This document shows positions 1 through 8,202 of a stretch of 64,000 nucleotides of DNA, one piece after another. A program made the translations under genes and the position numbers. This DNA comes from Ruminococcus sp. GTDB lineage: Bacteria > Bacillota_A > Clostridia > Oscillospirales > Ruminococcaceae. The notes under the pieces are model-generated. The model made no database searches, was not told where the DNA came from, and saw nothing but the letters and a program-made list of their open reading frames with translations. The stretch's first letter is position 1, and every line of letters starts with the position of its first letter. Location of the stretch: assembly GCF_016283395.1 (NCBI RefSeq), contig NZ_JAEEMU010000045.1, forward strand, positions 39,580 through 103,579. The letters run 5' to 3'.

Positions 1-259
1 CATATACTCCGATACTTCCCGAAACTATTACCGACATACCGTCCTCGGGCTCAAATCTGAGACGCGCTGCCGCACTTGCAAACATCACTGCTTTAAGTGA
101 GCTTTCGCTGTCTTTTAATGTAAAGTATACGTGTCCGCTTCGGTAATGCTTTACGTAGTCCGTTATCTCGCCGCGAACCATTACGCCCTGGATATTTCTG
201 TCGTTTTTGAGTATCGAGCCTATGTATTTATTTATCTGTGTAACTGTGATTACAGGCAT
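1..259 (-). CDS. xseA: Exodeoxyribonuclease VII large subunit, N-terminal part (cut by window start)
   Basis: This is the first 86 codons of XseA, the catalytic large subunit of exonuclease VII, which degrades single-stranded DNA together with XseB. The start ATG at 259-257 directly abuts the TAG stop (262-260) of the upstream M22-type gene, which suggests coupled translation. The visible product begins MPVITVTQINKYIGSIL and contains GEITDYVKHYRSGHVYFTLK, the N-terminal OB-fold nucleic-acid-binding domain typical of the family. The reading frame stays open to base 1, so the catalytic domain lies outside the window. It is the last visible member of the yqhY-GNAT-nusB-M22-xseA run. The nusB-xseA neighbourhood is common in Firmicutes and supports the call. 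Confidence 0.93.
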   Translation of the reverse strand, partial: MPVITVTQINKYIGSILKNDRNIQGVMVRGEITDYVKHYRSGHVYFTLKDSESSLKAVMFASAAARLRFEPEDGMSVIVSGSIGVY

Positions 260-1207
260 CTATTTCTCTCCTGTGGTTTTCAGATAACCATATATAGCCA
301 CTCCTGCTGCATTGTCGCATGAAAACTGCGGCTGCGCAAAGCTTGCTGACGGGAAACGGGAAATTATCCTGTCGCGGATAATAACGTCCGACATTACTCC
401 GCCTGCAAATACAAGGGGAAGCTCTCCGTATTCGCCGACAGCATGGGCTGTCATGGCAATAATTGTCTCGGCAATGAAGTCAAGACAGTATTTCGCTATA
501 TTTTCGGGACTTTCGCCGCTGTCAAGCATATCGCCGCACTTATTCTCAACTCCCGAAAGACAGCAGCTGCCGTTTTTCAGTACAGCCTTAACCTTGAAGT
601 GCTTGTTTGCGTTCATGGCAAGCTTTTCAAGCTCTGCTCCGCATGGAAATTTAAGTCCCAGCATTACGCCTGTACGGTCTACAGCCTGTCCTGCTTTAAG
701 GTCGAGAGATGTACCTATCTCTGTTATTTTCAGTACAGTTTCTTCATCAGGCTCGCAGAGGAGGCAGTCGGTAGTTCCGCCGCTTACGTGAAAGGCTATG
801 AAACGCTCATTCACAAGGTCGAGCCTGTCCGCAGAATACAGGGCTGCAAGTATATGTCCGATCTGATGCGAGGTGGTGAAAAGCTTTGCGCCAACTGCTG
901 CCGCATATGAACGGGCAAAGCCCTCTCCGCAGAGAAAGCAGGGCATATACGAACCCTCGATGTTTCGCGGTCTGGCAGAAGCTGTTACCACCTTAGGAGC
1001 TGCAAGCTCATTCTCGCCGAAAAGCTGCTCCAGCATATCGGGAAGCTGCTTCGTATGGTGGAAAACTGCATCGCTCTGTCTGAGTCCAAGCTCTCCGTCC
1101 TTTACTGGAAGAAGCTTTTTACACTGATATACCTTGTTCTCCTCGCTGACATACACTGCCGCAGAGGTGGTATAATTACTGGTATCGACTCCGAGAAACT
1201 CAGGCAT
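260..1207 (-). CDS. TsaD-like (peptidase M22 / Kae1 family) protein, probable paralogue
   Basis: A 315-residue member of the ASKHA-fold Kae1/TsaD family. It keeps the phosphate loop-like start FLGVDTSNYTTSAAV, the metal-binding histidine pair in SHQIGHILAAL, a glycine-rich VSGGTTDCLL segment and a C-terminal FAGGVMSD motif. Genuine TsaD makes the t6A37 modification of tRNA with TsaB and TsaE. Clostridia often carry a second, divergent M22 protein beside nusB and xseA whose role is unsettled, and the context here fits that paralogue rather than the tsaEBD locus. Its start overlaps the end of nusB by 8 bases and its stop abuts xseA, so it is translationally embedded in the operon. Function beyond a nucleotide- or metal-binding Kae1 fold is not established. 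Confidence 0.78.
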   Translation of the reverse strand: MPEFLGVDTSNYTTSAAVYVSEENKVYQCKKLLPVKDGELGLRQSDAVFHHTKQLPDMLEQLFGENELAAPKVVTASARPRNIEGSYMPCFLCGEGFARSYAAAVGAKLFTTSHQIGHILAALYSADRLDLVNERFIAFHVSGGTTDCLLCEPDEETVLKITEIGTSLDLKAGQAVDRTGVMLGLKFPCGAELEKLAMNANKHFKVKAVLKNGSCCLSGVENKCGDMLDSGESPENIAKYCLDFIAETIIAMTAHAVGEYGELPLVFAGGVMSDVIIRDRIISRFPSASFAQPQFSCDNAAGVAIYGYLKTTGEK

Positions 1208-1616
1208 CTGTTTTTTCTTCCTTCTGCTCGTCTCGTGAGAATGCTCCGAGAACGCCGTTGATAAATGCTGTATCTTCCTGATATGTATACATCATTGAAA
1301 GCTTTATCGCTTCGCTTATTGCTGCGTTCATAGGTGTATTGTCATCATACAGCGACTCATACATAGCTATGCGCAGGATTGCAAGATTGAGCTTGGATAT
1401 TCTCGAAACGCTTCTTGACTTGCTGTATTTTGAGATGATGCCGTCAAGTTCCTCTGCATGAGCAAGTGTGCCCTCAACTATCTTCTTGACCTCATCGTTT
1501 ATAGTTATCTCATCGATCTCCTCTGCTATCTCGTAAAGCTCATTTATATCATCATCGCGCAGAAGCTGTTCAAATACCAGCTTGAATGCGCTGTCTCTTA
1601 TTTCACGCCTTGTCAT
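1200..1616 (-). CDS. nusB: Transcription antitermination protein NusB
   Basis: A 138-residue all-helical protein of the usual NusB length. The N terminus MTRREIRDSAFKLVFEQL is the RNA-binding arginine-rich helix region, and ILRIAMYESLYDD followed by AINEAIKL-like AISEAIKLS is the family signature. NusB binds boxA RNA with NusE (ribosomal protein S10) to promote antitermination on rRNA operons. It lies between a GNAT gene (12-base gap) and the M22 gene (8-base overlap). The yqhY-nusB linkage is typical of Firmicutes, with GNAT inserted here. Confidence 0.94.
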   Translation of the reverse strand: MTRREIRDSAFKLVFEQLLRDDDINELYEIAEEIDEITINDEVKKIVEGTLAHAEELDGIISKYSKSRSVSRISKLNLAILRIAMYESLYDDNTPMNAAISEAIKLSMMYTYQEDTAFINGVLGAFSRDEQKEEKTDA

Positions 1617-1627
1617 TTGTACACTCC

Positions 1628-2071
1628 TTATTTTTCATCTAAAACCCGGTACATGAATATCATGCCCTCGTTTCCTTCAAATCCGTTTTTTATGTAAAAC
1701 TTCTCGCTGGGATAGCCCTTAGTTGTCATCAGAGCCATTGCTACGACTCCCTCTTTTACAAGTTCGTCCTTTGCATATCCTATGACTGCTGTGCCTATAC
1801 CGCTTCTGTGAAGCTCGGGCAGTACGCAGAATTCATCTATAACGTATTCAGGTCCGTGGAGATATGTAAGCTTTCTGCCGCATAATATCGCCTGTATACA
1901 GCCGTTTTTCTCACAGACGTATCCTATGGACTGAGGTGCGGACATAAGCTCGCTTATCCTTTTACGTGACAATTCATCAGACCATGCCTCGTTCCACGGC
2001 GGTGCAGCAAATGCTGCTGTGAATACAGCCGCGGCTCCCTCAAGATCATCTTCCCTGTATCGGCGTATCAT
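1628..2071 (-). CDS. GNAT-family N-acetyltransferase
   Basis: A 147-residue GNAT protein beginning MIRRYREDDLEGAAAVFTAAF. The acetyl-CoA-binding A motif is readable as LPELHRSGIGTAVIGYAKD, and the C-terminal YIKNGFEGNEGMIFMY is the usual beta6-beta7 region. The substrate cannot be told from sequence. Its ATG overlaps the stop of the upstream yqhY gene by four bases (ATGA), so it is co-translated with that gene. Confidence 0.85.
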   Translation of the reverse strand: MIRRYREDDLEGAAAVFTAAFAAPPWNEAWSDELSRKRISELMSAPQSIGYVCEKNGCIQAILCGRKLTYLHGPEYVIDEFCVLPELHRSGIGTAVIGYAKDELVKEGVVAMALMTTKGYPSEKFYIKNGFEGNEGMIFMYRVLDEK

Positions 2072-2409
2072 TCAAATACTACTCCGCCTACTGTTACGTT
2101 GACTCTTGCCACAGGGACACCTGTCATATTCTGCACGTTTTCCTTGACGGCAGTCTGCACTTCCTGAGCAATATTGCAGGCTTTTTCACCGCTCTTTATA
2201 ACTATATTCATGTCAATGGCAGCTACATCGCCCATCATACTTATTTTAATAGGTCCGTTTTTCCTCAGCTTGCTCATCTTATTAATTTCACCGCCAAGAC
2301 TTGCAACTCCGTTTACATCAAGAGCTGCAAGCTTTGCTATTGCTATTATTACATCTTCGGATATCTTCAATCTACTTGATGCCGCAGGCTTCATCTCTTC
2401 AACTTCCAT
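2068..2409 (-). CDS. yqhY: Asp23/Gls24 family protein (YqhY-like)
   Basis: A small (about 113-residue) Asp23/Gls24 envelope-stress-type protein. ISEDVIIAIAKLAALDVNGVASLGG and the C-terminal VKENVQNMTGVPVARVNVTVGGV are the family core. In Bacillus, yqhY sits between accBC and nusB and is linked to control of acetyl-CoA carboxylase. Here it heads the nusB-xseA operon. I start it at the ATG at 2409 (MEVEEMK) because a perfect GGAGG lies at 2420-2416. The longer form starting upstream would run through this ribosome site. Promoter at 2479-2507. Confidence 0.88.
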   Translation of the reverse strand: MEVEEMKPAASSRLKISEDVIIAIAKLAALDVNGVASLGGEINKMSKLRKNGPIKISMMGDVAAIDMNIVIKSGEKACNIAQEVQTAVKENVQNMTGVPVARVNVTVGGVVFE

Positions 2410-2478
2410 ACTGAACCTCCATAGCACATATTTGAGTGTAAATTTTAATCAAAACTGTATTTACACCAGTACTATTGT

Positions 2479-2507
2479 ATTATAACATATAATTCAAGAA
2501 ATAGCAA
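2479..2507 (-). promoter_or_regulatory. Probable SigA promoter of the yqhY-xseA operon
   Basis: Reading the minus strand, TTGCTA, a 17-base spacer and TATAAT lie about 70 bases upstream of yqhY. This separates the housekeeping run from the sporulation operon just upstream. Confidence 0.65.
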
Positions 2508-2554
2508 CAGACGCGGAGAAAAATTTACTTTATAATGTATTTGAACTACTGCGC

Positions 2555-3103
2555 TTATTTGACTTCAAATATCCTGATATTTTCAGCAGGAACTTCCGCT
2601 TCACCGAGGATAATCTCCTTTATTGAAGCTGCCTGTGCCTTGTCAAGCCCCTCAGTCTTTACAACTACCTTTGCTGTCTCACCGTCAAGATATGCCACGC
2701 AGTCCTGAAATCCCTGCGCTTTTACGAGAGATTCTATAGTCCCCTCGCTCTCTATGAGCTTCGATACTTCAACAGCATCAAGTGCATTAACTACCATTTC
2801 ATTTTCGGTAATATCCCCGCCGCCGATTATTGACTGCAAGGTCTGTACTGCTTCGTCACGGTCATTCATCTTGTCGAGCCGCGCCTGTGCAAAATAGTCA
2901 CCTGCTGTCCCCTCAGCTGCGGCGTTCACGAACTCGGTCTGACCATAGTTTATGGTCTCGCTCTGCTTTTTCATTGTCATTTTATCTTCCTTCATCATGT
3001 CAGGCGATGCTGTATAGTTTATGTAGACCGCTACTGCAAGCATAAGTGTAAGACAGGTCATTATTATCTGCTTTTTTCCTATAATAAGTGATGGCTTTTT
3101 CAT
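2555..3103 (-). CDS. spoIIIAH: Stage III sporulation protein AH (SpoIIIAH)
   Basis: A 182-residue single-pass membrane protein: MKKPSLIIGKKQIIMTCL followed by a hydrophobic segment at about residues 13-29 and an extracytoplasmic C-terminal domain with QTLQSIIGGGDITENEMVVNALDAVE-like ring-forming (YscJ/FliF-like) features. In Bacillus, mother-cell SpoIIIAH binds forespore SpoIIQ across the intermembrane space to make the feeding-tube channel. It is the last gene of the eight-gene operon, as expected. The 126 bases after it hold the promoter of the next operon, with no clear terminator. Confidence 0.92.
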   Translation of the reverse strand: MKKPSLIIGKKQIIMTCLTLMLAVAVYINYTASPDMMKEDKMTMKKQSETINYGQTEFVNAAAEGTAGDYFAQARLDKMNDRDEAVQTLQSIIGGGDITENEMVVNALDAVEVSKLIESEGTIESLVKAQGFQDCVAYLDGETAKVVVKTEGLDKAQAASIKEIILGEAEVPAENIRIFEVK

Positions 3104-3118
3104 TGCCGTTCTCTCCTT

Positions 3119-3646
3119 TTATCTGAGTTTGGTTACGTATATTCTCGATGTTGGTATATCAAGTGCAGCTGATACTGCCTTGTATATGCTTTCGCGTACC
3201 TGCGCACTCCCTCCGCCCTCACAAGCTACTACTGCTCCTGTTATCTCGGGCGATCTGACTGTTTCCACAAGCGCGTTCTTCTCGCTTCCCCCTCCGACTA
3301 TAACATATCTCTCTTCCTCCTCCGTTTTATTATCACCGCGGCTGCACCGCCCCTCAGTTGCATAAACGTAGCGTTCATCACTCCCCACTGTAAGATATAC
3401 CCTCACTTCTCCTGCACCTTCGATCTCCGAAAGAAAGACTTCGAGCCGTTTTTCTGTGTCATTGCAGTATTTTTCAGTATCAACTGCACCGATGCATCTG
3501 TCAGATACATCATTCTTTTTGGGAGCATCATCAGGTATGAGCGAGGATATCATTATCAGCAGCAGTCCGGCAATTCCGCATATTGTCATAAATACAGCCC
3601 ATTTCCTGCCTTTTATAAGTTCCCTGAGCTTTTCAGCTATTTCCAT
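3119..3646 (-). CDS. spoIIIAG: Stage III sporulation protein AG (SpoIIIAG)
   Basis: A 175-residue protein with one N-terminal membrane helix (AVFMTICGIAGLLLIMISSLI) and a C-terminal ring-building domain (EIEGAGEVRVYLTVGSDERYVYATEG ... VRESIYKAVSAALDIPTSRIYVTKL). It forms the large mother-cell ring of the SpoIIIA-SpoIIQ complex. It overlaps the end of spoIIIAF by 14 bases and is 15 bases ahead of spoIIIAH. Confidence 0.93.
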   Translation of the reverse strand: MEIAEKLRELIKGRKWAVFMTICGIAGLLLIMISSLIPDDAPKKNDVSDRCIGAVDTEKYCNDTEKRLEVFLSEIEGAGEVRVYLTVGSDERYVYATEGRCSRGDNKTEEEERYVIVGGGSEKNALVETVRSPEITGAVVACEGGGSAQVRESIYKAVSAALDIPTSRIYVTKLR

Positions 3647-4094
3647 TTATGACCTCCGTTTTTTGTCCAAGACTGCTGCGTATTATTTCGGCTGCTCTTT
3701 CAAAATCAGCCGTTCTGATAATGACTCTATTAATAGATATGCCGCTTTCTTCTGAAATATTAACCTCTGTCACAATGTCATCAACTGTTATTCCTGCTGC
3801 ACTCAGCTGCGAAAGAAGTATATCTGAGATATTTGAAGCTGTCTGTTCGGCTACGGCATTGTCATATGCTTCTGTTGAAAAGCTGAACTCATTGCTGTCA
3901 AATATACTTAGATCGGGAAGTTCTATTTTTTTACTGCCGCTGAATATAAGTCCTGCAACAACTATTGCAAATACAAGCCTGTACACGAATTCCGCCTGCG
4001 AACGCAGCCTTGTCCCCTCAGTAAGATGACTTATTATGCATATGCCTGCCGCCGTAACACAGACAGCTCTTACAGCTGTTGTTATATCTTCCAT
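3633..4094 (-). CDS. spoIIIAF: Stage III sporulation protein AF (SpoIIIAF)
   Basis: A 153-residue protein with two N-terminal membrane helices and a soluble C-terminal domain (ISDILLSQLSAAGITVDDIVTEVNISEESGISINRVII), matching SpoIIIAF architecture and operon position. It starts 5 bases after the spoIIIAE stop codon and its end overlaps spoIIIAG by 14 bases. Confidence 0.9.
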   Translation of the reverse strand: MEDITTAVRAVCVTAAGICIISHLTEGTRLRSQAEFVYRLVFAIVVAGLIFSGSKKIELPDLSIFDSNEFSFSTEAYDNAVAEQTASNISDILLSQLSAAGITVDDIVTEVNISEESGISINRVIIRTADFERAAEIIRSSLGQKTEVINGNS

Positions 4095-4098
4095 GTTT

Positions 4099-5190
4099 TC
4101 ACCCCGCAGTCTGCATTAGTATAGCTGTACACAGAACAAACATCATTCCATAGCAGATAAGCACTGTCTGAGCTATAGCAAGTCCGCTGTCAAGTGACTT
4201 CAATACCGCGCTCATGTTCTCCTCACCAAACATATCCGCAGCCGCCGAAGCAGTCCATATCACTGCCCTGTATATAAGAATATGCAGAACAGGCGGAAGT
4301 ATCATAAGTATTATTACTATGCAGCCCCCTGTACCAACTGTTCCGCGAAGTATATCGAAGCTGCTCCTTACTGTTGCATATGCATCGGAAACTGCTCCGC
4401 CAACTACGGGCACAAGCCCTGATATAAGGAAACGCGCCGTCTTTGTTACAGCTCCGTCTGTCTTGGCTGCAAGCGTACATTTCAGCGTGAGAAAGCCCGT
4501 AAACAATGTCATAGATACTGTAAGCACCCATGTGATTAGCTTTTTCATAAGCTGAACTGCTCCGCCGAAATTGTTTTTTGAAACTGCTCCTCCTGTTATC
4601 GAAAGCATGGTAACTGCACTCAGGATAGGCACGAGCATACCGCTGACAAGCTGCACTATAAACTCTGAACCTGCAAGGAGCATTATATCATATACTCCTG
4701 CGCTGCCGATATTGCCGCAGGCGGCTGTTATACCCGAAAATACAGGTATGTAAACCGCAATAAAACTGCCGCAGAGCCTTACGCTCTCTATCGTCTGTGA
4801 AAAGACTTCAAAAAGCGGCGGTGCAATAACTGTAACAGCTGTAATTACACAGACTGAGCTGTATATCTTTTCGGAATTTCCTAAAATACCGCCTCCGAAG
4901 CTCTTTAAAACAGATGTTATCACGATAATAAGAAGCATAGTTCCAAGAAGTCGCAATGGTGCTCCACAAATCTCAGCCGTCCTTTTCGTAACATCGCCTA
5001 CAAGGCTGCTGAAAGATATGCCGCTCAGTTCATCAGTGCTGTAGCTTATATCGTTATCCTGCAAGACCTCGTCAAACTGTGATACCATTTCGTTTTGTGT
5101 GGAAGCTGTATCCTCTGCATGAGCTTTTACAGGTACACAAAAAGCGACGAGCAATATAGTTATAAATAATATCGGTAAGAACTTCTTCAT
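4099..5190 (-). CDS. spoIIIAE: Stage III sporulation protein AE (SpoIIIAE)
   Basis: A 363-residue polytopic membrane protein with an N-terminal signal-like helix (FLPILFITILLVAFCVPVKAHA) and several hydrophobic segments, including the conserved GFLTLKCTLAAKTDGAVTKTARFLISGLVPVVGGAVSDAY stretch that identifies the SpoIIIAE family. It is thought to form part of the export apparatus in the outer forespore membrane. It sits between spoIIIAD (1-base gap) and spoIIIAF, the standard order. Confidence 0.95.
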   Translation of the reverse strand: MKKFLPILFITILLVAFCVPVKAHAEDTASTQNEMVSQFDEVLQDNDISYSTDELSGISFSSLVGDVTKRTAEICGAPLRLLGTMLLIIVITSVLKSFGGGILGNSEKIYSSVCVITAVTVIAPPLFEVFSQTIESVRLCGSFIAVYIPVFSGITAACGNIGSAGVYDIMLLAGSEFIVQLVSGMLVPILSAVTMLSITGGAVSKNNFGGAVQLMKKLITWVLTVSMTLFTGFLTLKCTLAAKTDGAVTKTARFLISGLVPVVGGAVSDAYATVRSSFDILRGTVGTGGCIVIILMILPPVLHILIYRAVIWTASAAADMFGEENMSAVLKSLDSGLAIAQTVLICYGMMFVLCTAILMQTAG

Positions 5191-5191
5191 A

Positions 5192-5587
5192 TCAGACCTT
5201 TATAAGCTTGTCTATCAATTGGACAAAGCTTGTCATAAGCGGCAGACTAAGTACCATTATTGCAGCCCTGCCGCAGAGCTCCGCCGCTGATGCTATGGCA
5301 GTCTCGCCGCTGTCACGGCAGATTTCAGCTGAAATATGGGTAATGCAGCATATTGCAAGCACCTTGAATATTACTGATATGCAGCTCTCAGATATGCCTG
5401 CCGACTCAAATATACTGCGTATCTCGTCAATAGTCCCACCAAGAAATGAAACAAAAAATGCTATCACCAGCACACTGACTGCTATTGATACCAGTATTGA
5501 CTGCTCGGAGCAATATTGTTTTAAAATCATAGCAAGCAATGCTCCCACAACACAAAACGCTCCCACTGAAAAACAATTGTCTACCAT
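5192..5587 (-). CDS. spoIIIAD: Stage III sporulation protein AD (SpoIIIAD)
   Basis: A 131-residue membrane protein with about four hydrophobic segments (FCVVGALLAMILKQY, VSIAVSVLVIAFFVSFLGG, SVIFKVLAICCITHISAEICRDSGETAIA and the C-terminal helix). The motif AEICRDSGETAIASAAELCGRAAI is the family hallmark. It overlaps spoIIIAC by 7 bases. Confidence 0.94.
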   Translation of the reverse strand: MVDNCFSVGAFCVVGALLAMILKQYCSEQSILVSIAVSVLVIAFFVSFLGGTIDEIRSIFESAGISESCISVIFKVLAICCITHISAEICRDSGETAIASAAELCGRAAIMVLSLPLMTSFVQLIDKLIKV

Positions 5588-5778
5588 AAGCCGAACACCG
5601 TCTTTACCTTGTCGAAAAGATCGCCTATCTCGTCAACGATGACCACAAGGACTACGATAAGTCCTGCAAGAGTCGTCATCATCGCCTGTTCCTCGCGCTC
5701 TGCCCGTTTCAGTACAAGATTTAGCACCGCTACGATTATGCCTGTACCTGCAATTTTAAAGATCAGATCAATTTTCAT
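5581..5778 (-). CDS. spoIIIAC: Stage III sporulation protein AC (SpoIIIAC)
   Basis: A 65-residue, two-helix membrane protein (MKIDLIFKIAGTGIIVAVLN ... TTLAGLIVVLVVIVDEIGDLFDKVKTVF), the expected size and sequence for SpoIIIAC. It overlaps both neighbours by a few bases (ATGA-type junction with spoIIIAB), so translation is tightly coupled. Confidence 0.95.
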   Translation of the reverse strand: MKIDLIFKIAGTGIIVAVLNLVLKRAEREEQAMMTTLAGLIVVLVVIVDEIGDLFDKVKTVFGLW

Positions 5779-6278
5779 ATTATCATTATCCCTATTGCTG
5801 CGCCCGAAAGCAAGCCTATACTCCTGTAAAGCCTCCCTTTTCGGTCATATTCGCCTTGTCTGTTTTTATACAGCTGTCCTACTCTTGTGCGGATATCGTC
5901 TATGCCTCTAAGCTGCCCCTCAGTATCGGTAGTCCCGAGGATACTTCCGAGCGAGAGCATGATATCAAGCTCCTCATTATCGAAATAGCTGAGTTTGCGA
6001 AAAGACTCCGACCACTGCTCGCGGAAATCAGTCTCGTAACTGTAGCACTCGGGCAAGCTTTCAAAAGAGATATCTATTTTAAGCTTTTCACTTTTCAGCC
6101 GCCTGATTATACTGTATACGTCACTGTTTTTTGAACGTATTTCCGACTCGCATATGTTCAGTATCCTTTCTGCTGACCTGCAAAAATCCACTCCCTTTTT
6201 AAGCCTGTCTGCCATACTAAATCCGCAGAACATTCCGCCAAGTATGAAAAGAAATCCTGCACTTAGCTTAATCCACAT
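5775..6278 (-). CDS. spoIIIAB: Stage III sporulation protein AB (SpoIIIAB)
   Basis: A 167-residue protein with N- and C-terminal membrane helices (LSAGFLFILGGMFCGFSMADRL and SIGLLSGAAIGIMII) around a soluble helical region, like SpoIIIAB, which resembles GspF-type platform proteins. It overlaps the spoIIIAA end by 11 bases. Confidence 0.91.
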   Translation of the reverse strand: MWIKLSAGFLFILGGMFCGFSMADRLKKGVDFCRSAERILNICESEIRSKNSDVYSIIRRLKSEKLKIDISFESLPECYSYETDFREQWSESFRKLSYFDNEELDIMLSLGSILGTTDTEGQLRGIDDIRTRVGQLYKNRQGEYDRKGRLYRSIGLLSGAAIGIMII

Positions 6279-7185
6279 TTTTAAGCCTCCTTATCTCCCT
6301 GACTTCTCCGGGTGAGCTTGAACCGGTCAGAAAAACTGCTGCATCAAACTTGCCTTTTTCGAGCAGATAGTTTATCTCTTTCCTCCTGAGCAGTTCAGTA
6401 TAATTTACACCATGAGCAGTTACAACAAATTTTACTCCGCAGCCTATACCGTCAAGTATTGCCTCTGCGTCACTCTGTGAAGCTATCTCATCGCAGAATA
6501 TAACATCGGGAGAAAGAGATCTAATGGCAGCCATAATACCTGCTGAGCGCGGACTTCCGCTTATCACATCGGTCAGACAGCCTACATCATTCTGTGGTAT
6601 ACCGCCTGTAAGACATGATATTTCATTGCGCTCATCTATCAGCGTGACCTTGCGAAAGCTTCCCGTAAGTCGGCAAAGCTCGCGTAGTACTGTAGTTTTC
6701 CCCGAGCTTACTCCGCCGCATATGATAACGTTCTTTCCGTAAGTTTTTGAAAAAACATCGTCTGCACAGCCTTTTATGCACCTTGATACTCTGAAATTTA
6801 CTGACGCGAAATCAGTTAGTATCGGTGTTTCATTTGTTGAGTATGTACCTGAAACTCCCACACGCACTCCGTTTTCAACTACGAAATAGCCTTCTCTCAG
6901 CTGCTTCACACAGCTGTGCATTGAATAGTGACACAGCCTGTCGATAACTTCACGGATCTGAACTCCGCTGACATTAAATGTATTGTCAGTCATCATTTCC
7001 GAAATCTCTCCGCTTTGACTTAAATAGCATATTTTGTCCGCATAGACAAAATATACAGGTCCGCCTGCACGAAGTCTTATCTCCATTACATTTTCGAGTT
7101 TGTCGTACGGTATCGCTTTGATATGCTCCCTTATCTTTTCGGGTAAATAGTTCATTACTGTTTCAATGCTTGTACTCCCGTGCAT
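6268..7185 (-). CDS. spoIIIAA: Stage III sporulation protein AA (SpoIIIAA), secretion-type ATPase
   Basis: A 305-residue AAA-type ATPase related to secretion ATPases, which powers or assembles the SpoIIIA-SpoIIQ channel. The Walker A motif is GGVSSGKTTVL, the Walker B is DVIFCDEIAS, and the N-terminal part holds the ELRLRAGGPVYF-like segment MEIRLRAGGPVYFV. It is the first gene of the operon. In Bacillus the operon is under SigE control, and the sigE gene itself is in this window at 47882. I did not find a convincing SigE promoter by eye in the short upstream gap. Confidence 0.95.
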   Translation of the reverse strand: MHGSTSIETVMNYLPEKIREHIKAIPYDKLENVMEIRLRAGGPVYFVYADKICYLSQSGEISEMMTDNTFNVSGVQIREVIDRLCHYSMHSCVKQLREGYFVVENGVRVGVSGTYSTNETPILTDFASVNFRVSRCIKGCADDVFSKTYGKNVIICGGVSSGKTTVLRELCRLTGSFRKVTLIDERNEISCLTGGIPQNDVGCLTDVISGSPRSAGIMAAIRSLSPDVIFCDEIASQSDAEAILDGIGCGVKFVVTAHGVNYTELLRRKEINYLLEKGKFDAAVFLTGSSSPGEVREIRRLKNVD

Positions 7186-7236
7186 TTAATCATCTCCTTT
7201 TACTAAATCATATTCAATGCTGTTTTCGTTTATGCA

Positions 7237-7261
7237 TAAAAAAAGGACGCTCAAAGCGTCC
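7237..7261 (-). terminator. Second of two tandem terminators after the sugar ABC operon
   Basis: On the minus strand a 7-bp stem GGACGCT / AGCGTCC with a 3-base loop is followed by a run of eight T. It lies between the first terminator and spoIIIAA. Confidence 0.85.
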
Positions 7262-7263
7262 AT

Positions 7264-7291
7264 AAAAAAACAGCACACCGAAGTGTGCTGT
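7264..7291 (-). terminator. First tandem terminator of the sugar ABC operon
   Basis: On the minus strand a 9-bp stem ACAGCACAC / GTGTGCTGT with a TTCG tetraloop is followed by seven T, 12 bases after the permease stop codon. Confidence 0.92.
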
Positions 7292-7302
7292 GATTTGTAT
7301 TA

Positions 7303-8202
7303 TTATTCCTTTACGCCACCAAGAGCTACACCGGCAATGATGAATCTTGAGAGAAGTACGTATGCAATAATGATAGGAATAATTGAAAGTGCAATTGCAA
7401 GATAGATAGCACCGTAGTCATTGAACTTATCTGATGACTGAAGAGCGGCAACCATCATTGGAAGTGTCTTCTTGTTGAGCTTAACATTGATAAGGATCAT
7501 GTTAGGTGTGTAGAAGTTGTTCCAGCTTGCGATGAAAGCGAAGATAGCCTGTACAGCTATAGCGGGCTTCATCATAGGGATTGCAATTGATAAGAATGTT
7601 CTGAACTCACTGCATCCGTCAATTCGAGCTGCTTCAACGATGTCCAGCGGGAATGACGACTTCATGTAGGAACGCATGAAGTATACGACCGCAGGTGCTG
7701 CAATAGCAGGGATAATGAGCGGCCAGTATGTATTTGTGAGATGCATATCAGACATGAATGATACGAAACCTGCTGATGTAACCTGCATAGGTACCATCAT
7801 TACAAGGAGGATAACTGAGTAAGAGATCTCCTTGAGTTTGAAATCGTATACATGGATACCGTAAGCTGTAAGAGCTGAGAAGAAAACTGTAAGGAAAGTA
7901 GCACAAACAGTGATTATCAAGCTGTTCTTATAACCGTAAAGAGCGTTATATGAAAGCTTGAAGTTCTGGTCTGTAACTATCTTATGGAAGTTTGCTTTCA
8001 GGTTAGAGCCCGGTATGAATGAAAGTCCGTTTGCAATATCCGAATGCTCACGAGTAGCATTGATAATAAGAATGTATATCGGAAGCAGACAGATGATGGT
8101 CAGTATAACGAACCAGACAACCAGTATAGTTGACTTTAATTTGATCTTAAAGCTATAGTTGTCCTTTGCCTTACCGTAAACTGATTTCATATTAGTACTC
8201 AT
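7303..8202 (-). CDS. Carbohydrate ABC transporter permease (MalG type)
   Basis: A 299-residue CUT1-family inner membrane permease with six predicted membrane segments. The EAA loop is readable as DIVEAARIDGCSEFRTFLSIAIPMMKP, which docks the cytoplasmic ATPase. It pairs with the upstream MalF-type permease (4-base overlap) and the lipoprotein at 9360-10841. No ATPase gene is linked, so a shared MsmK/UgpC-type ATPase elsewhere is likely. The substrate, probably an oligosaccharide, cannot be read from sequence. Confidence 0.92.
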   Translation of the reverse strand: MSTNMKSVYGKAKDNYSFKIKLKSTILVVWFVILTIICLLPIYILIINATREHSDIANGLSFIPGSNLKANFHKIVTDQNFKLSYNALYGYKNSLIITVCATFLTVFFSALTAYGIHVYDFKLKEISYSVILLVMMVPMQVTSAGFVSFMSDMHLTNTYWPLIIPAIAAPAVVYFMRSYMKSSFPLDIVEAARIDGCSEFRTFLSIAIPMMKPAIAVQAIFAFIASWNNFYTPNMILINVKLNKKTLPMMVAALQSSDKFNDYGAIYLAIALSIIPIIIAYVLLSRFIIAGVALGGVKE

